Shown piece after piece: positions 44,590 to 57,690 of a stretch of 64,000 nucleotides of DNA (its first letter is position 1; each line of letters starts with the position of its first letter). The DNA is taken from the NCBI RefSeq assembly GCF_047511655.1, contig NC_133387.1, positions 46,592,353 through 46,656,352 of the forward strand, written 5' to 3'. The translations under genes and the position numbers were made by a program. The notes under the pieces are model-generated. The model was given only the letters and a program-made list of their open reading frames with translations, did not search any database and was not told the origin of the DNA. The DNA is from Castor canadensis (Eukaryota > Chordata > Mammalia > Rodentia > Castoridae).

Positions 44590-45965
44590 CATGTGATGAT
44601 TTAGAACCAAAGTCCTCAAATTTATTGGTCTTAAGACCTCTTTGCACTCTTAAAAACTGTGGATAACCCAATGAACTTTTTATTTATATAGATTATATCT
44701 ATTGGTACCTACCATATTAGAGATTAAAACAGAATTTAAAAAATTATTAATTTATACCTAAATGATAATAAAAATCTGCAGTATTTTAATGTAACACATT
44801 TTAATGCAAAATAGCCCTATTTTCAAAACCAAAAAACACCCAGTGCAAATTCTTTATTTTTGCAAATGCCTTAAAAGTCTAGCTCAACACAAGATACATA
44901 GATTCTCATATAAATTTCTGCAACATATTGTTTGGATTATAGTATGTGAAGAAGGCCAAACCTCACACAGATGTATGAAGAAAGGATGGATCATTTCAAT
45001 AGCCTTTTGGGTAATTGTGATTATCCTTTGATATTACACCAAAATTCAACAAGTGGTAGTTTATTAAAGGATACTTGCAGTAAGGAAGTCGAAAGTATAT
45101 CATTGACATTTCCCCATTCTTCAAACCAGCACATTAAAATCACCTGGTCTATTTTGCATGATGAATGGACCCTTTGTTCATGTCTGATTTTGTAACATTG
45201 TGCATTGGTCATTTAGAAAATGTTGTCTCACTGAGTTATACAGATTTTCCTAAGGTTGACACATTTCCTAATACAGTATCAAACTATTACCACACCCAGT
45301 CTTATCAGAAAAGACTTCAGATTTTGGAAAGCTGTCAAGCTCACAGTGGCAGATATGAATTTTCCAAAATTCTAATTTTTACTTGATAGCTCAAATTTTA
45401 TTGTTGGCAACAAATACTGTCAGTTGTTTTCCTTGAAGTGACAAGTTCACTTTGTTCACTTTTGACAAAATGTCTGCCACATACCTAAGTATGAATAACC
45501 ATAGTTTGTCAGTCACTCTTTCAAATAAAAATGGTTTTCAATAAAAAGGGGGAAAAGAGCCCAGCTAGTTCAGCTCTCAAGTACCTGCACAGATGCATAT
45601 TATACTTCAGTATGCAGAGAAGTGCTTTATGTATAGCTCCCGTTTTGTCACACTCGAGTGTTAGGATTTATCCAAATTAATAATTATTAGTTCTTTATCA
45701 AGGACATTCTTAAGGGACACAACCTTTTATTTTTCCCGTGAATGCATAATGATAAATAAAAATAGGACACCTAGCACAGTCTGATACCCTGCCTCAATTT
45801 TGGACTTAGATCCTGACACTCTTATTCGCCACTGCTTTTGAGCCATCAGTTAAAACATCAACACAGTGACAAAGGTATGTAATACTTTCATGTTTTTATG
45901 GGAATAAGTTTGACCACGTGGACTCCTTAGAGGTTTAAGGGGATCCCCATTAGGCCTTGATAATC
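44590..45965 (-). mobile_element. hAT-Charlie DNA transposon fossil with transposase remnant
   Basis: The left part has Charlie-type wording (agacctctttgcactcttaa, ggttatatct-like text near 44690). The minus strand of about 45385-45505 reads as a transposase segment including the blocks RYVADIL and VNLSLQGKQLTVF. These match the (L)ADIF...LNLSLQGK region of Charlie transposases and of domesticated relatives such as ZBED5 and SCAND3. An in-frame stop follows within a few residues, and other frames are broken. The far end (ttgaccacgtggactcctta, about 45910) resembles the terminal part of Charlie elements. The reading is an ancient, dead DNA transposon rather than a domesticated gene. Confidence 0.72.
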
Positions 45966-47879
45966 GGCACCTCTTGGAGTAGCATCTGTAGGTGATAGAA
46001 TGGAGAAACTGAGGAAAAAGTAACTTGAATGCACAAAGGCAAGAGATTCTGATTTGATCAAAATGGAATTCTCAATGAGCACAGTGGACTAATCAGTGTA
46101 TAGATTCAAGGCCACTGCCCAGTACAATGTTCTGGAAGGTAGAAGCAAGTAATGACCATCTTTTCCACACTGCAACAATGGAGATGACGCTGGGAGCAAT
46201 CTCCTTGTGGAGGGAATGTGGGAAGGATCAACCAGCCATGGACCTGAGGCCAGCCCAGGTCCTGTCACCCTGAATACACACAAAGCCAGGAGTTAATGAC
46301 ATGTTGGCTAGCCTTTCATTTTGATGAAAAAGGAGTGAGCACAGCTGAGGTGATGTGACAAGGATCAGAATGTGGCTTGTTCAGACGTGTGGTTTGAGGA
46401 ATCAACTTGTCCTACAATCATGGGGTCTATAACACACGGTTCTCCTCTCAGGAAGTGGTGAGTTAAAGACTCAGTGCATTTCTGGATGTCTGAGGACTCC
46501 ATTAAGAATAAGTATTGATGGCACTGAGATTAAAAGCCTTTTTTTTTATTAGCAAATGTGTTAACCAATATAATACAAAAGCAACCCCCTGTTTTCATCC
46601 TTTTTCTGAATTTGAAGGAAAAGAAAAAAAAAAAAAAAACATCTTCCAAGGGCTGAAGTAAAAGCAGGAGTAGATATAAACAAAGTTAAAAAGTCAGGTT
46701 TTTTTTTTTCAGGCTGTGTCTGTAATAAGCTTTCAGCTGAAATGAAATGTAATTAGCAAGTATGATAATACAGTTTGCTTCATTTAGCTCTTCAGTGGGT
46801 TTATAAACAAATTCTGTCAGTTAACTTGTAAAGCAGATGTGTCCGTTACACCCTGGCTGAGCATGTGACAGAAGACAGCCTCATGCAGTGGCAAGACATG
46901 CAGCAGGATGACCCTTTGATCAACTCACCAGTCAGCAACATTGCAACAATGAACACAGGCCATTTTTAAATGCACCTCGGGAAAGAAGATTAAGAAATAT
47001 TTCATGTGAGGATTAAGAAAGTAAAGCTGAAAAGCCCCAAATTCTCATAGTAAACATTAATGCTTATTTTGTCATGTTGCTATGATGACAGCTTTAAGTA
47101 TCATTTGTGGTCTGAGACAACACTGCTTGCTGGTTACTCCTACCAAAATATTAGCAGTGGCCATGAGGATCAGGGATTTTTTTTCTGTTTCTTTATTTTT
47201 ATATTTTACCCAAACTACCTTTGCAATGGAAAAAATGAATAAAAACAAATTTGGACTCATTCCAGAAAAAGGAAGGAGACACTAACTTCTTAAAAGAACT
47301 AAGAAAACTTCACAGAACAGATTAAGACCTTTCAGTTAGATTTGTAAAACTCCATAGGGATAACAGTTTGAAGTGACGAAAATATTGGGAACTAAACAGT
47401 GTCCTGATTCCTATGACACAGAAGTACATAGAATTGCTGCTCACAATATTTCCTGGAAATTCTGAAATGTTAGATTCTTGCCATATTAACTAGTGGTAAT
47501 GATAGAGTAAATGTTAACATTTCTTTACTACTGAGCATCTAAGTGTTCTGAGCCTTGTCACGTGTTCTTATTTCAGGAAGTTTTCTTTCAAAGACTGATA
47601 GACATATGAACAATTATTATGTGTTTTCAATGCAAAACCATTAGCCTGGATCTCATGAAAAGAATCTTCACTCATTGTTTTCCTATCAGAGGATGAATTT
47701 CATAAGTGCATACCATTTGTTAATTTTCAAAATGTTTTCATATATTATTTGGTCATCTTTCTACCCTTATGTCTACTTCATCCACAATAATATTCCAACG
47801 TATTTTTATTACAATCATTAACACATATTATTCATACAAAGTAAGGAGATTGTACTTGGTATTTCCAAACAAGCATACA
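45966..47879. other. Unassigned; includes a candidate conserved noncoding block
   Basis: 46720-47180 is free of recognised repeats and has TAATTA-like and other factor-like motifs. A poly(A) at 46626-46640 and T runs near 46541 and 46699 flank it. No exon supported. Confidence 0.35.
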
Positions 47880-50570
47880 TCATGCATTGATCATGTTTAT
47901 CCACACTTCTTTTAAGATCTCCCCTAAAAATCTCTTATCCTCTTATTCCTCCCACCTCCTGTTCCATTCTCTGACCCTAATATAACCCTCTTCTACGTTC
48001 AGGTCTTTTTGCTTTGTTTTGTTTTAGTTTCTACATATGAGAGAAAGCATGTGATCTTGTTTTTCTCTGTCTGGCTTACTTTATCATGATGTTCTTCAGT
48101 TGCATCCATCTTCCTGCAAAAGACATGATTTCATTCTTGCTTATGGCTGAATAATACTTCATTGTGTAAATATACTATATTTCTTTATCCACTCATCTGT
48201 TGACAGGCACTTAGGCTAGTGCCATATCTTAGCTTTTGTGAATAGTGCCACAATAAGACTGGGTATGTAGGTATCCCTTGTATGTCGACTTCATTTCCTT
48301 CAGATATATACCCAGGAATGGTATAACTGGATCATATGGTAGTTCCGCCTTCAGTGTTTTGAGAAATCTCCCTCCATATTGACTTCCATTCCCAACAATG
48401 GTGTATGAGAGTTCCTTTTTCTCCACTTCCTTGCTAGCATTTCATTGGTTTTTTTTTTTATATTAGCCATTCTAACTTAGGTGAGATAGGATCTCATTTT
48501 AGTTTTGGTTTGCATTTCTCTGGTAACTAAAGATACTGAGCATTTTCCATATACTTCTTGGTCATTTGAATTTCTTCTACTTAGATCATTTTCCCATTTT
48601 TATATTGGATTAGTTTTTATTAAGTTTTTGAGTTCTTTATATATTCTGGATATACATCCCTTCTGTCAGATGAATCTGGCTACGATTTTCTCCCATTCTG
48701 TAGGTTGTCCCTTCACATTGTTGATGGATGCCTTTGCTATGCAGAAACTTTCTAATTTGATGTAATTCTATTTGTCGATTCTTGCTTTTGTTTCCTGTGC
48801 TCCTGGAGACCTATCCAGGAAATGATTGACTGTATCAATCTCTTGAAGTGTTTCCGCTATGTTTTCCTCTAATAGTTTCAGAGTGTCAGGTCTTATACTG
48901 AGGTCTTTGATCCATTTTGAGTTGAGTTTTGCACAGGGTAAGAAATAGGGTTCAAGTCATGAGCTGCTGGCTTCTACCTGTAATCCTAGCTCATTAGGAG
49001 GCAGAGATCAGGAGGATAGCAGTTTGAGGCCAGCCCTGGGCAAATAGTTTGGGAGAGACCTATCTTGAAAAAATACATCACATACAAAAAACGGACTAGT
49101 GAAGTGGTTCAAGCTCTAAGAGCCCCTGTCTAGCAAGTTTAAGGCCCTGAGTTCAAACCCTAGTCCCACCAAAAAAAACACAAAACACAACAACAACAAA
49201 AAAATGGCGGTGGGGGGGTGTCAAACCTCAGTCTTCTACATATGCAGTTTTCCCAGCATCATTTGGTGAAGAAGCTGCTCTTTCTCCATTGTTTTTGACA
49301 CTTTGTCAGGGATCAATTGGCTGAAGATGTGTGAATTTTTCTGAGTCTTCTAATCTGTTCTGTTGGTCTATGTGTTTATTTTTGTACCAAAACCATGCTG
49401 GTTTTGTTACTGTGGCTCAGCAATGTGCCTTGAAATCAGGTATTGTGATGCCTCCAGGCTTTCTTTCTTTGCTGAAGGCTGATTTGGCTATTCAGGATGT
49501 TTAGCGCTTCCATATGAATTTTAGCTTTTTTTTCTTTTTTTTTAGTTCTGTGAAGAATGTCATTGGATGGTAGGTAGGGATTGCACTGAATTTCTAGATT
49601 GCTTTGGGCAGTTAGGACATTTTAACAATATTAATTCTTCTAATGCTTAAACATGAAGGTCTTTCCTCTCTTTTTAGCTCCTTCTACTATTTCTTCAATG
49701 TTTTGGAATTTTCATTATGTAGGTCTTTAATTTCTTTAGTTAAGTTTATTCCTAGCTCGTTTATTATATTTTATTTGTGGCTATTATGAATAGGATTACT
49801 TTCATGATTTTTTCCCAGAAAATTAATTATTGGTGTACAGAAGTTACAAATTTTTGAGCATTGGTTTTTTTTATCCTGTTACTTTACTGAATTAATTTAC
49901 TATTCTAACAGTCTTTTGGTGGTCTTTAGGTTTTCCTACATATATGATCATATCATCTGCAAATGGATGATTTGACTTCCTCCTTTCCTATTTGTATGCT
50001 TTTTATTTCTTTCTCTTGCTAAAATTTCTGGTATTATAGTGAGTAAGAGTGGTGAAAGTGGATACCCTTGTCTTTTTCCTGATCTTAGAGAAAATGCTTT
50101 CAGTTTTTCCCCATTCCACATGATGTTGGCTATAAATCTGTCATAAACTAGCCTAAATCATCTTGAGCAATGATCCTTCTATGCCTAGAAAAGATGTTGA
50201 ATTTTCTCAAATGTTTTCTCAGCATCTATTGAGATGATCATGCTATTTTTATCCTTGATTTTATTTATGTGATACATTGCATTTATGGATTTTCATATGT
50301 TGAACTATCCTTATATCTTTGGAGTGAAACCAACTTGATTATAGTGTATAATATTTTTAATGTGCTGTTGAATTAATTTGCAAATATTTTGTTGAGGATT
50401 TTGCATTTATATAGATAAATGCAAATAGATATTGGTCTATAGTTTATTGTTGCATTCTTGTCACGTTTTGGTAGCAGGCAATGCTGGCTTTACTTGCTGA
50501 CCTTATAGAATGAGTTTAGAAGTGCTTCCTCCCTTTCAATTCTATGGATAGTTTGAGAATCCCACATGTC
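47880..50570 (-). repeat. Old L1, minus strand (3' UTR and ORF2), split by a composite SINE
   Basis: The plus strand reads antisense L1: ctacatatgagagaaagcat, atgttcttcagttgcatcca, tgaatagtgccacaataaga, then ORF2 to the RT region (atcatatcatctgcaaatgg about 49948, the antisense of the FADD block) and on to about 50570. Numerous indels. The B1+ID composite at 48955-49205 separates two collinear parts. Confidence 0.85.
48955..49205 (+). repeat. B1+ID composite SINE with complete ID half
   Basis: B1-like left half (ctgctggcttctacctgtaa, gaggccagccctgggcaaat), linker (acatcacatacaaaaaacgg), then an ID half that retains the middle (agagcccctgtctagcaagt) and ends ttcaaaccctagtcccacc with an A-rich tail. 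Unlike the copies at 2911, 5990 and 30279, the ID part is not shortened. Confidence 0.8.
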
Positions 50571-51429
50571 TTTTAGCTCTAAAACACTAAAATCTCTGGA
50601 AGGTAGCCCTCTCCCTCTCCCTTTTAGCTAACTTCTATAATACAGATCCAGAGTGTGCCACCAGTTTTGCTTCTTGTGGCTTTCTAGCACAACACTTAAG
50701 AACAAATCATGTATTAAATAAATGTTCCTTTTCCCTTTCTCCCATGATTACCATGCTCTCTAAGACCTAGCTCAACTCAGCAGAACTAGGAGTCTTCTTG
50801 CCTCCCTCCACCACACATGGCTTTGCTCTCTTAATTTTACATAACTCTTCTCATTGCTCTCGCCCATTCCCTGTTCCTGCTTAGTATTTCTGCATCTTCT
50901 TCTAGACAGCTTACAGACTCGTATTTCTTCAGCTGCATCTGAAGTTCTGGTGGAATTCAAGAGTGGAACTTGCTTAGGAATGCTGAATTGTTTTCTGACC
51001 TTTAGCCACTGAAGAAAAGGGAGAGCCACCTCAGAGCCACCCTCTGGGCTCACGGTACTCACGCTATTTTCCTGGATCCAGTTTCAGTTCCCAAGTTCCT
51101 TTGGTGAGACCTCCATGGTAATGGTGTCATCACTTATGTTGGATGTGGACAAGCTCTGCTAGTTCCAGGCACTGATTTATATTATAGCCTCCCCTAATGT
51201 CAACCATGGTTGGCATTCTTTCCCCATATACCCTCAAATTCTTGCTAATTCCCTGTCTGCTTCCTGCCTGCTCCACAATCACTCATTACCACCTTACCCA
51301 ATCCAGACAAACTATGGCCTCTCCTCACAATCTTGCCCTTCCTCATGAGGCTGACCCCATGGTGATTTCACCTTTCCTTGTTGATAGGCTGTACTGGTCA
51401 GTTCAGCCAGAGCCTAAAGGGCAAACAAC
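50571..51429. other. Unassigned sequence
   Basis: No recognised repeat; the 96-codon minus-strand frame at 50772-51062 has no recognisable domain. Confidence 0.3.
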
Positions 51430-51475
51430 CAGGGCTGGCAGAGTGACTCAAGTGGTAGAGTACCTGCCTAGCCAT
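51430..51475 (+). repeat. ID-like SINE fragment
   Basis: agggctggcagagtgactca then gtggtagagtacctgcctag. The B-box half is missing. Confidence 0.65.
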
Positions 51476-52271
51476 AATGAGCAACCACCCAAAAACTAAC
51501 ACCAAAATAAGTCACTTCATGATGCTCTCAGATAGTCATGAGTATTAGTTGAGAGTTTTGCACTAGTTAAATATCATCTTCTGCAGAGTGCTTTGGGAAG
51601 GAAGTATAACAACTGTTTTTATCATAGGAGTTAGGAATTCCTGGAGCTCCTTCACAGTAATTCAGAACACATTAGTACAACAGAGAAGGCTCTTCCGTAC
51701 ACCTCACCAAGGGAATTTTTAAACCTGAGGTGTGTGTTTTTAGAAAATGATCACGCTTACTATATTTGAAAAACATTTTGTTTGTATCTCCCCAAAGATA
51801 GTCCAAGTGAGTGTAAAACACTTGGAAAACTATTTCTGTAAAATGATGGTCCTTTTTAGAAATGCTACATTTCCGTGCTCAAAATAATTCCAAGTGACAA
51901 CTTTTCTACTAGAATGTAAATTTCTTTTGTTTTTAATCAAGAACTTCAGTTGTATGAGTACTTATATTTTATCCCTAATGCAAAGAGCTTTGCCATACTT
52001 GCAATCATAGAAAAGCCTAATTTATTTTGCATAAGTATTTTGGGTGAGGGAGACAACTAACTTTTCAATTTGAAATAAAAATTAACAGAAAAGTTTTTAT
52101 CACGTGCAGAAGTACTTTGTATCTATTATCCATCAAATAATACACAATGGTGTTATTGGTGAAATAAGGTATGGTATGAAATTTGAGGAAGCCTTCATGA
52201 CAGAGAAGGTGGATTTCAAACTGGCACTTTGTGTGCTTTACAAATACACATCTTTTAATTTTTTCATTTGA
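51476..52271. other. Unassigned AT-rich sequence
   Basis: Nothing recognised. Confidence 0.3.
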
Positions 52272-52305
52272 GGGGCTGGGCATGGTGGTGCACACCTGTG
52301 AGGCC
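52272..52305 (+). repeat. B1 left-end fragment
   Basis: aggggctgggcatggtggtg then cacacctgtgaggc. Only the first 30 or so bases are present. Confidence 0.6.
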
Positions 52306-52607
52306 TGGTGCAGAAAGGCAAAGGTGTCATAGGAGAGAAGGCCAGTTACTCATTCTTGCCTCCAGACCAGCATGAGTTGCAGGATAGAGTATCTTGGTAA
52401 CAGATGTTTCATTTATGGTGTTCAATTTTTTTGAGATAGATATTGGTTTCACTACATTAAATTTCCTCTGTATAGGAATATATTTTAGAATATAATTTCT
52501 TAGTTTGTCAAATAATATATATTTCAAGGTTCGGTGCAAAAAATCAGGGTGTCAAGATACTGATTACGGGGGTGGGATGAGAAGACATCTCTCTCCCTCA
52601 TAATAGC

Positions 52608-52925
52608 AGCTTCTCAAACTTTCAGATGTTTATCAATGAACTGATGATCTTAATAAAGTGCAGAGCTGTTCACTAGGGCTGTGATGGGTCTGAGATTCTA
52701 CATTTCTTTAGTTGTTTTTGTTTGTTTGTTTGTTTTGCAATAGGGTCTTGCTGTTTAACTCAGGCTGGCCTCAAACTCACTATGTACCACAGGCTGGCTT
52801 TGAACTCAAGTCTGCCTCAACCAGCAGAGTGCTGGGATTACAGATGTGTACCACATGACCAGCTGAGATTCTGCATTTCTAACAATCTCCCAGGAGATTC
52901 CAATGCTGTTGTGCCAGTGACCTAA
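52608..52925 (+). mobile_element. MER5A-like hAT-Charlie MITE, split by a B1
   Basis: The left piece (52608-52690) includes gcttctcaaactttcagatg; the right piece (52864-52925) includes ctaacaatctcccaggagat and tccaatgctgttgtgcc. Together they follow the MER5A order. The B1 at 52708-52863 lies between, with a duplicated target at the join. Confidence 0.68.
52708..52863 (-). repeat. B1 SINE, minus strand, with target-site duplication and internal duplication
   Basis: A T-rich tail (ttagttgtttttgtttgttt) is followed by agggtcttgctgtttaactc, two related gctggc...tcaaactca / gctggctttgaactcaag blocks (internal duplication), and agtgctgggattacagatgt. A 17-bp duplication, one mismatch, flanks it: 52691-52707 and 52864-52880. 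Confidence 0.85.
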
Positions 52926-55474
52926 AAGATAATTGTTCTAGCCTATGTTTAGGAAGCATATTTACACAACTTCGGTAGACTCTCTTTGAATCAATAAGAC
53001 TTGGCATGCTTGCAGAATGTATTTTACAGCTAAGCGTTGCTCCTTTTAGTTGAGTCTTCTTAAACTTGTCCAAAATTATTTGGCAAATTAGCACATATAT
53101 AATTGCTAATTGTTATTTAATCATATGGGGCCAATCTTACTATACAAAATTCCTATATATGTATACTAGAAAGTGTCCTGGAGAGACAAAGAACAATCCC
53201 TCTTCTACTGAATTTGAAACTGGGGATCTGAGTTTTACAAATCAGATACACGCAGGAAAATCACCCTGCAAGGATCTGACATCATGAACCATAATATTCC
53301 TGATGGCAAAAGCAGAAGGAAAAGAAAAGCTCTTGTAGATTTCAATTATTTGCAAAGTGTAGCAAACAAAAATAACTAGGAACATGCCACTTGGAGATGT
53401 GGGACTTAGGACAAATGAGGTTTGCTTTCTACGAATGGTAGTCAGGAGAGAAATCAAAAGTTAAGCCAGGTACAATTGAGAGCTGCACATTTCGCGATCT
53501 CAGGAACAGCATAATTTACCAGTTGTGGTAAATGACAATGATAACGGTGTGAATTAATAAACCTGCTAGTGAAACCACCATAATTCAAATGCACATTGGT
53601 TAATTTAATTAGCCTTGGCTGCACTTTCTCTGTCAATCCCAAACTTACAGGGATTGAATTGTTAAGTACATTTTTCACTCTGTGATTCTGAGAAGTTTAT
53701 TTTTACCTGGCAAATTATTTTAAGAGTGAGACAAAGCAGGGCAGTGGTGGTGAAATCACACAGGAAGCCCGCATCCCCAAGCCTGGGCCCTTGCCTCCTG
53801 GACCCGGTACACAAAGAGCTGGTGTGAATTTCAGATCCTGGGTCTGCTCTAAATCATGGGAACAGGAGAAATTAGAAATGACATCGTTTACCCAGGGGCC
53901 TTTGCCATGGAGTATTTTTTTTGGAACTTTTACATCAGTCTCAGAACTGGCTGGCTTCATTAAGTCACGTGTGTCATTGTGTCAGGGAGGAAGGCAAGAA
54001 CATGTTATTAGCTAGGGATTTTTTTTTCCCTCTACCTTTCTCATTTCAGTTCATTACATGTGGTATTTCCCTTTCTTCCCTCCAACCCAAGATATCAAAT
54101 ATGTCTTTCATCTCAAGATTCTGATGCTGCAACCTGTGCTAGCTTTCTTGGCGCAGGCCGAGGAAATTCATTTCTTTACGTGCACAGTTTGGGAAACAAA
54201 CTCCATGACACGGTGGAGGGAGAGTTCCACAGATCATCATTTTACTTTCCTGTTGGTATATTCTTGTGCTCTTACCACATTTTCTTCCTTTCCCTTTAAA
54301 GCTTACATTTTTAGAGCAAGGGAGGAAATCATGGGAAATAACTCTTTTTTTAGGAAAAGGAGGATGATTGTCATTGAAACTGATATGTCTACGCGATAAC
54401 AAAAACTGTCCTAGCCTCCCACAGAATACGAGCCCCAGGGCTGGGAAGAACAAAGCCATCCTCTGAGAGGAGTGGGGAGGGGCAAGGGGGTCATGTGCAG
54501 CCTCTCATCCCTGTGGCACCAGCCAGACCCCACAAACCATTTTATCATCCTCTGGCCTGGGAGATCAAGGGAGGCAGTGTTTGGAAAGTTGCCTCCAAGG
54601 CTGAGTTAAGTATTTGGTCTTTTGTTTGTCTTGGTGGCTCCCCCCTTGCTTTTTCCTGGGATAATCACCATGGTCTGAGTCTAGGGAAGCTTCTGGACCC
54701 CATTTCTTTTCTTTTCTTTTTGGTCTAGTTGGGTAGAGATCATCATTAGCACTTCCTTATATGTTCCTATATGTCCCTCTCTCCTTTTGGGAGCAGTTGG
54801 GAATAGGAGACCATTTTCTAAATTGAGGAGTTATTTCACCTCCAGGTCAAAAGCAGTTTTGACTAGTATTTGTAGAAAATTTGCATACTCTATGTATTTT
54901 GAAAATTAAAGAAAATGTTTTAGGCCCATGGAGAGACCTATGACCCAGAAAATTACTTTAGTATTATCAAAACTAATATGAATATCTGAAAAAATATGTC
55001 TTATCTAAATACATAATAGTAATATCATTTCCTACATTGCTAACATAAAATATTCATTTAAAAAAGTTTAGGGATGGCTGACTTAAGGCAGTGGTAGTGA
55101 CTGCTAATAAGTGTGAGAGGAGTTTTTTTGGAAGTATGATAAATATGTCTTAAAATTAATTGAAGTGATAGTTGTGTACTTCTGAATAGACTAAAAAACA
55201 GTGGATTGTGCATTCTATAAGATCACCTAGAGACTTAAATTTTACTAAAGTCTAAGACCTATTATCTAAGACGCATAGAGAATAGGCCATCAGTGTAGTA
55301 TAAATGTCCTCCTCCTTCTTAAATCCAAGTTGAACATCTTAATTGTTCAAAATCATCACACTGTAAAAACCCTCGCATCCACCATCAATCAACCCTTCTC
55401 TCCATCCACCTTGTCCCTTGTCCTACCTATTCAAAACTAGCCATTTTTACTAGTTTTCATCTGTCTCTCAAGCG
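52926..55474. other. Unassigned; includes a candidate conserved noncoding block
   Basis: 53455-53700 looks like low-repeat, possibly conserved DNA (ttaatttaattagcct about 53600). 53750-54720 has moderate GC but no exon that I can support. Confidence 0.35.
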
Positions 55475-55628
55475 CAGTGGTTCTCAAATTGCAGCTGACA
55501 TCAGGATTACATGGAGGGGCTCATTAAATCACAATTTCTAATTCCGTTGGTCTGAGGCAGGGCCTAACAACTGGGTTTCTAGAAAGTTCTCAGGTAATGC
55601 CAATGATGCTGGTTTGTAGAACCACTAT
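55475..55628 (+). mobile_element. MER5A-like hAT-Charlie MITE
   Basis: Terminal cagtggttctcaaa at 55475, then catcaggattacatggaggg and a ggtctgaggcagggcctaac block, with tctcaggtaatgccaatgat before the terminal gtagaaccacta. The ends form imperfect inverted repeats, as in non-autonomous Charlie elements. Confidence 0.78.
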
Positions 55629-56101
55629 AGCAAAAAAAAGGGGAAGGAGTCAGGACAAAAAAGATCAATGACAAGAGTGAGAAAGCAGCCCAGCTAATAA
55701 GTTAAGCAAGATCTTGAGGTAGGCAGGAAAGGTATAGATGAGGGTGAATTAAGGAAAAAAGTGTCTTCCTTAGACAACCTAATAGAGCAAAGAGTAAGAT
55801 ATTGAGAGATTTGAGGTTGAAGGAAACATCAGATAGCTCATCCTGTACTGAGCAATTGAAATGCAACTACTATAACCGAGGACAAATTTTTAAATTTTAT
55901 TTGATTTAATTAATTGAAATTAAAATTAATACTTGATCCAGTTAGTGGAAAATACTAACTATGGTGTAGCAACTTGATGCTTTCCACTGTGAATTTGATG
56001 CAATGTAAATACACATCAAATATTTTGCATAAAAATCTAGTGTCTGAACTGAAATATTCTAGAAGCATAAAATATATACCAGATATTAAAAACAGCATGA
56101 C
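55629..56101. other. Unassigned sequence
   Basis: Nothing recognised. Confidence 0.3.
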
Positions 56102-56224
56102 CCAGGCCTGGCTGTGCATGCCTATAATCCTAGCACACAGGAGGCTAAGACAAAGCGATCATGAGTTTGAGGCCGGTCTGGGCTACATATTCAGATGTTG
56201 TCTTCAAAACAAAACAAAAAACAA
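56102..56224 (+). repeat. B1 SINE
   Basis: caggcctggctgtgcatgcc, ataatcctagcacacaggag, gagtttgaggccggtctggg and a caaaac-type tail. Confidence 0.85.
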
Positions 56225-57409
56225 CTTAGTATGAAAAAAGAATATGAAATAATTCTTATATATACTACATGTTGAAATGATTTTTGATATATTGGATTAA
56301 AATCTTAGTTATAAAAAGGTAATGGAATTATATAAAATTAATTTCTTCTGCTTCTTTTTACTTTCTAATGTACCTACTAGAAAATTTGAAATTACATACA
56401 AGGTCATTATATTTCCATTGCTGTATATCAACTATCCATGTTAATGTCTAATATAGTAGCCACCAGCTACATGGTGCTATTTAAAATTTTAATTAAAATT
56501 AAATAAAAATTTAGTATCTCAGTCTCAGTAGCTCCATTTTAAGTTTTTAATAGCTGTACAATATGGTGGCTACCATATTGGACAGTTTAGCTCTAGAACA
56601 CTGGCATCATCACAGGAAATTCTATAGTTCAGCTTTGGTCTCCACTTTTCTATGAATTAACAGAAAGGGTCCTTTCCTAGGTATAATGTTGAGAATGGGA
56701 GGAGAGGAATAAAGGTTGGAATATAGATATGGAACTACTGCAGGGATAATACAAGAGACGAGTAAAAGGATTACAAGTGTAGCTTTCTTCAAAGCTACAC
56801 TTTGACACCTGACAGCAGCAAGACAGTTGAAGGTTGACAAAAATATAATGACAGCACATCAAGGAAGGTAACCTGGGAAGAAGGCTCATTGTTTAATAGG
56901 CAACCCAGAAACTCTAAGATAGGGAAGAAGAAGGCAACTAAGCCAAACCTGAGTGAAGGTAGTAGAAGATTGTGAAGGACCAAGGAATAGAATAAGGATG
57001 ATTAGAACAAAGAAGTTTTCTTAAAATGTAAGCTATATGAGAGATGGAACAAGAGTGAGAGTGTCATCCAAGAGAAAATTTCTAATTTGCATTTTTATGG
57101 TGGAATCATTTCAAGTGGAGATGAAAAGTATGACCTGATGACATTAGTGGGTAGTTGAGTTTGGAGAGATGAGTTAATGAGAGATGGAGCCAGCATATTT
57201 AATGTTGAAAACATGATTGAGTTGTTGAGGATGATAGCTTATAAAAAAGATAGATCTGTGAAGTACTGAAAGTAGAAGAATTGCTGGGAGTTGGTGGGTG
57301 ATTTGGTCTGAAAAGGGAAAGATTGAAATAAGCTGATGGTTGGAACTCCAACAGAAGACGTGGACTAAAGACAGAAATGATGTGGGGAAGCAAGAAATAT
57401 GCTGCTTGA
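56225..57409. other. Unassigned sequence
   Basis: No repeat or exon that I can support. Confidence 0.3.
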
Positions 57410-57690
57410 TAAAGAGGTCTTAAACTTCCTTGATCAAATGTAATCTTCCCTCTTTTGAACCTTGAGGCACTTTGCACTTCTTTGGAAAACTTTGTGTATG
57501 CTTTGAACTGTGACTATTTATATACTCACATAACCCTCTTCTACTCCCATCCTCCCAATTGCCCTTACTCTAACCCCTACCTCCATTTACACTCATACAT
57601 ACTCTCAACAGAAAATTCTTTAAAGGTTGGAACAGTGATTTTCTCATTAATCAAGTTTCTGGATCTCAATAAATTCATGTTGAATTAAGT
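57410..57690 (+). repeat. L2 3'-end fragment
   Basis: tgaggcactttgcacttctt, pyrimidine-rich text with ctaacccctacctccattta, then ctttaaaggttggaacagtg and tctcaataaattcatgttga. The tcaataaat-ttgaat finish is typical of the L2 end. Confidence 0.55.

Noticed and set aside
50772..51062. 96-codon minus-strand frame
   Set aside because: No recognisable domain; not supported as an exon.
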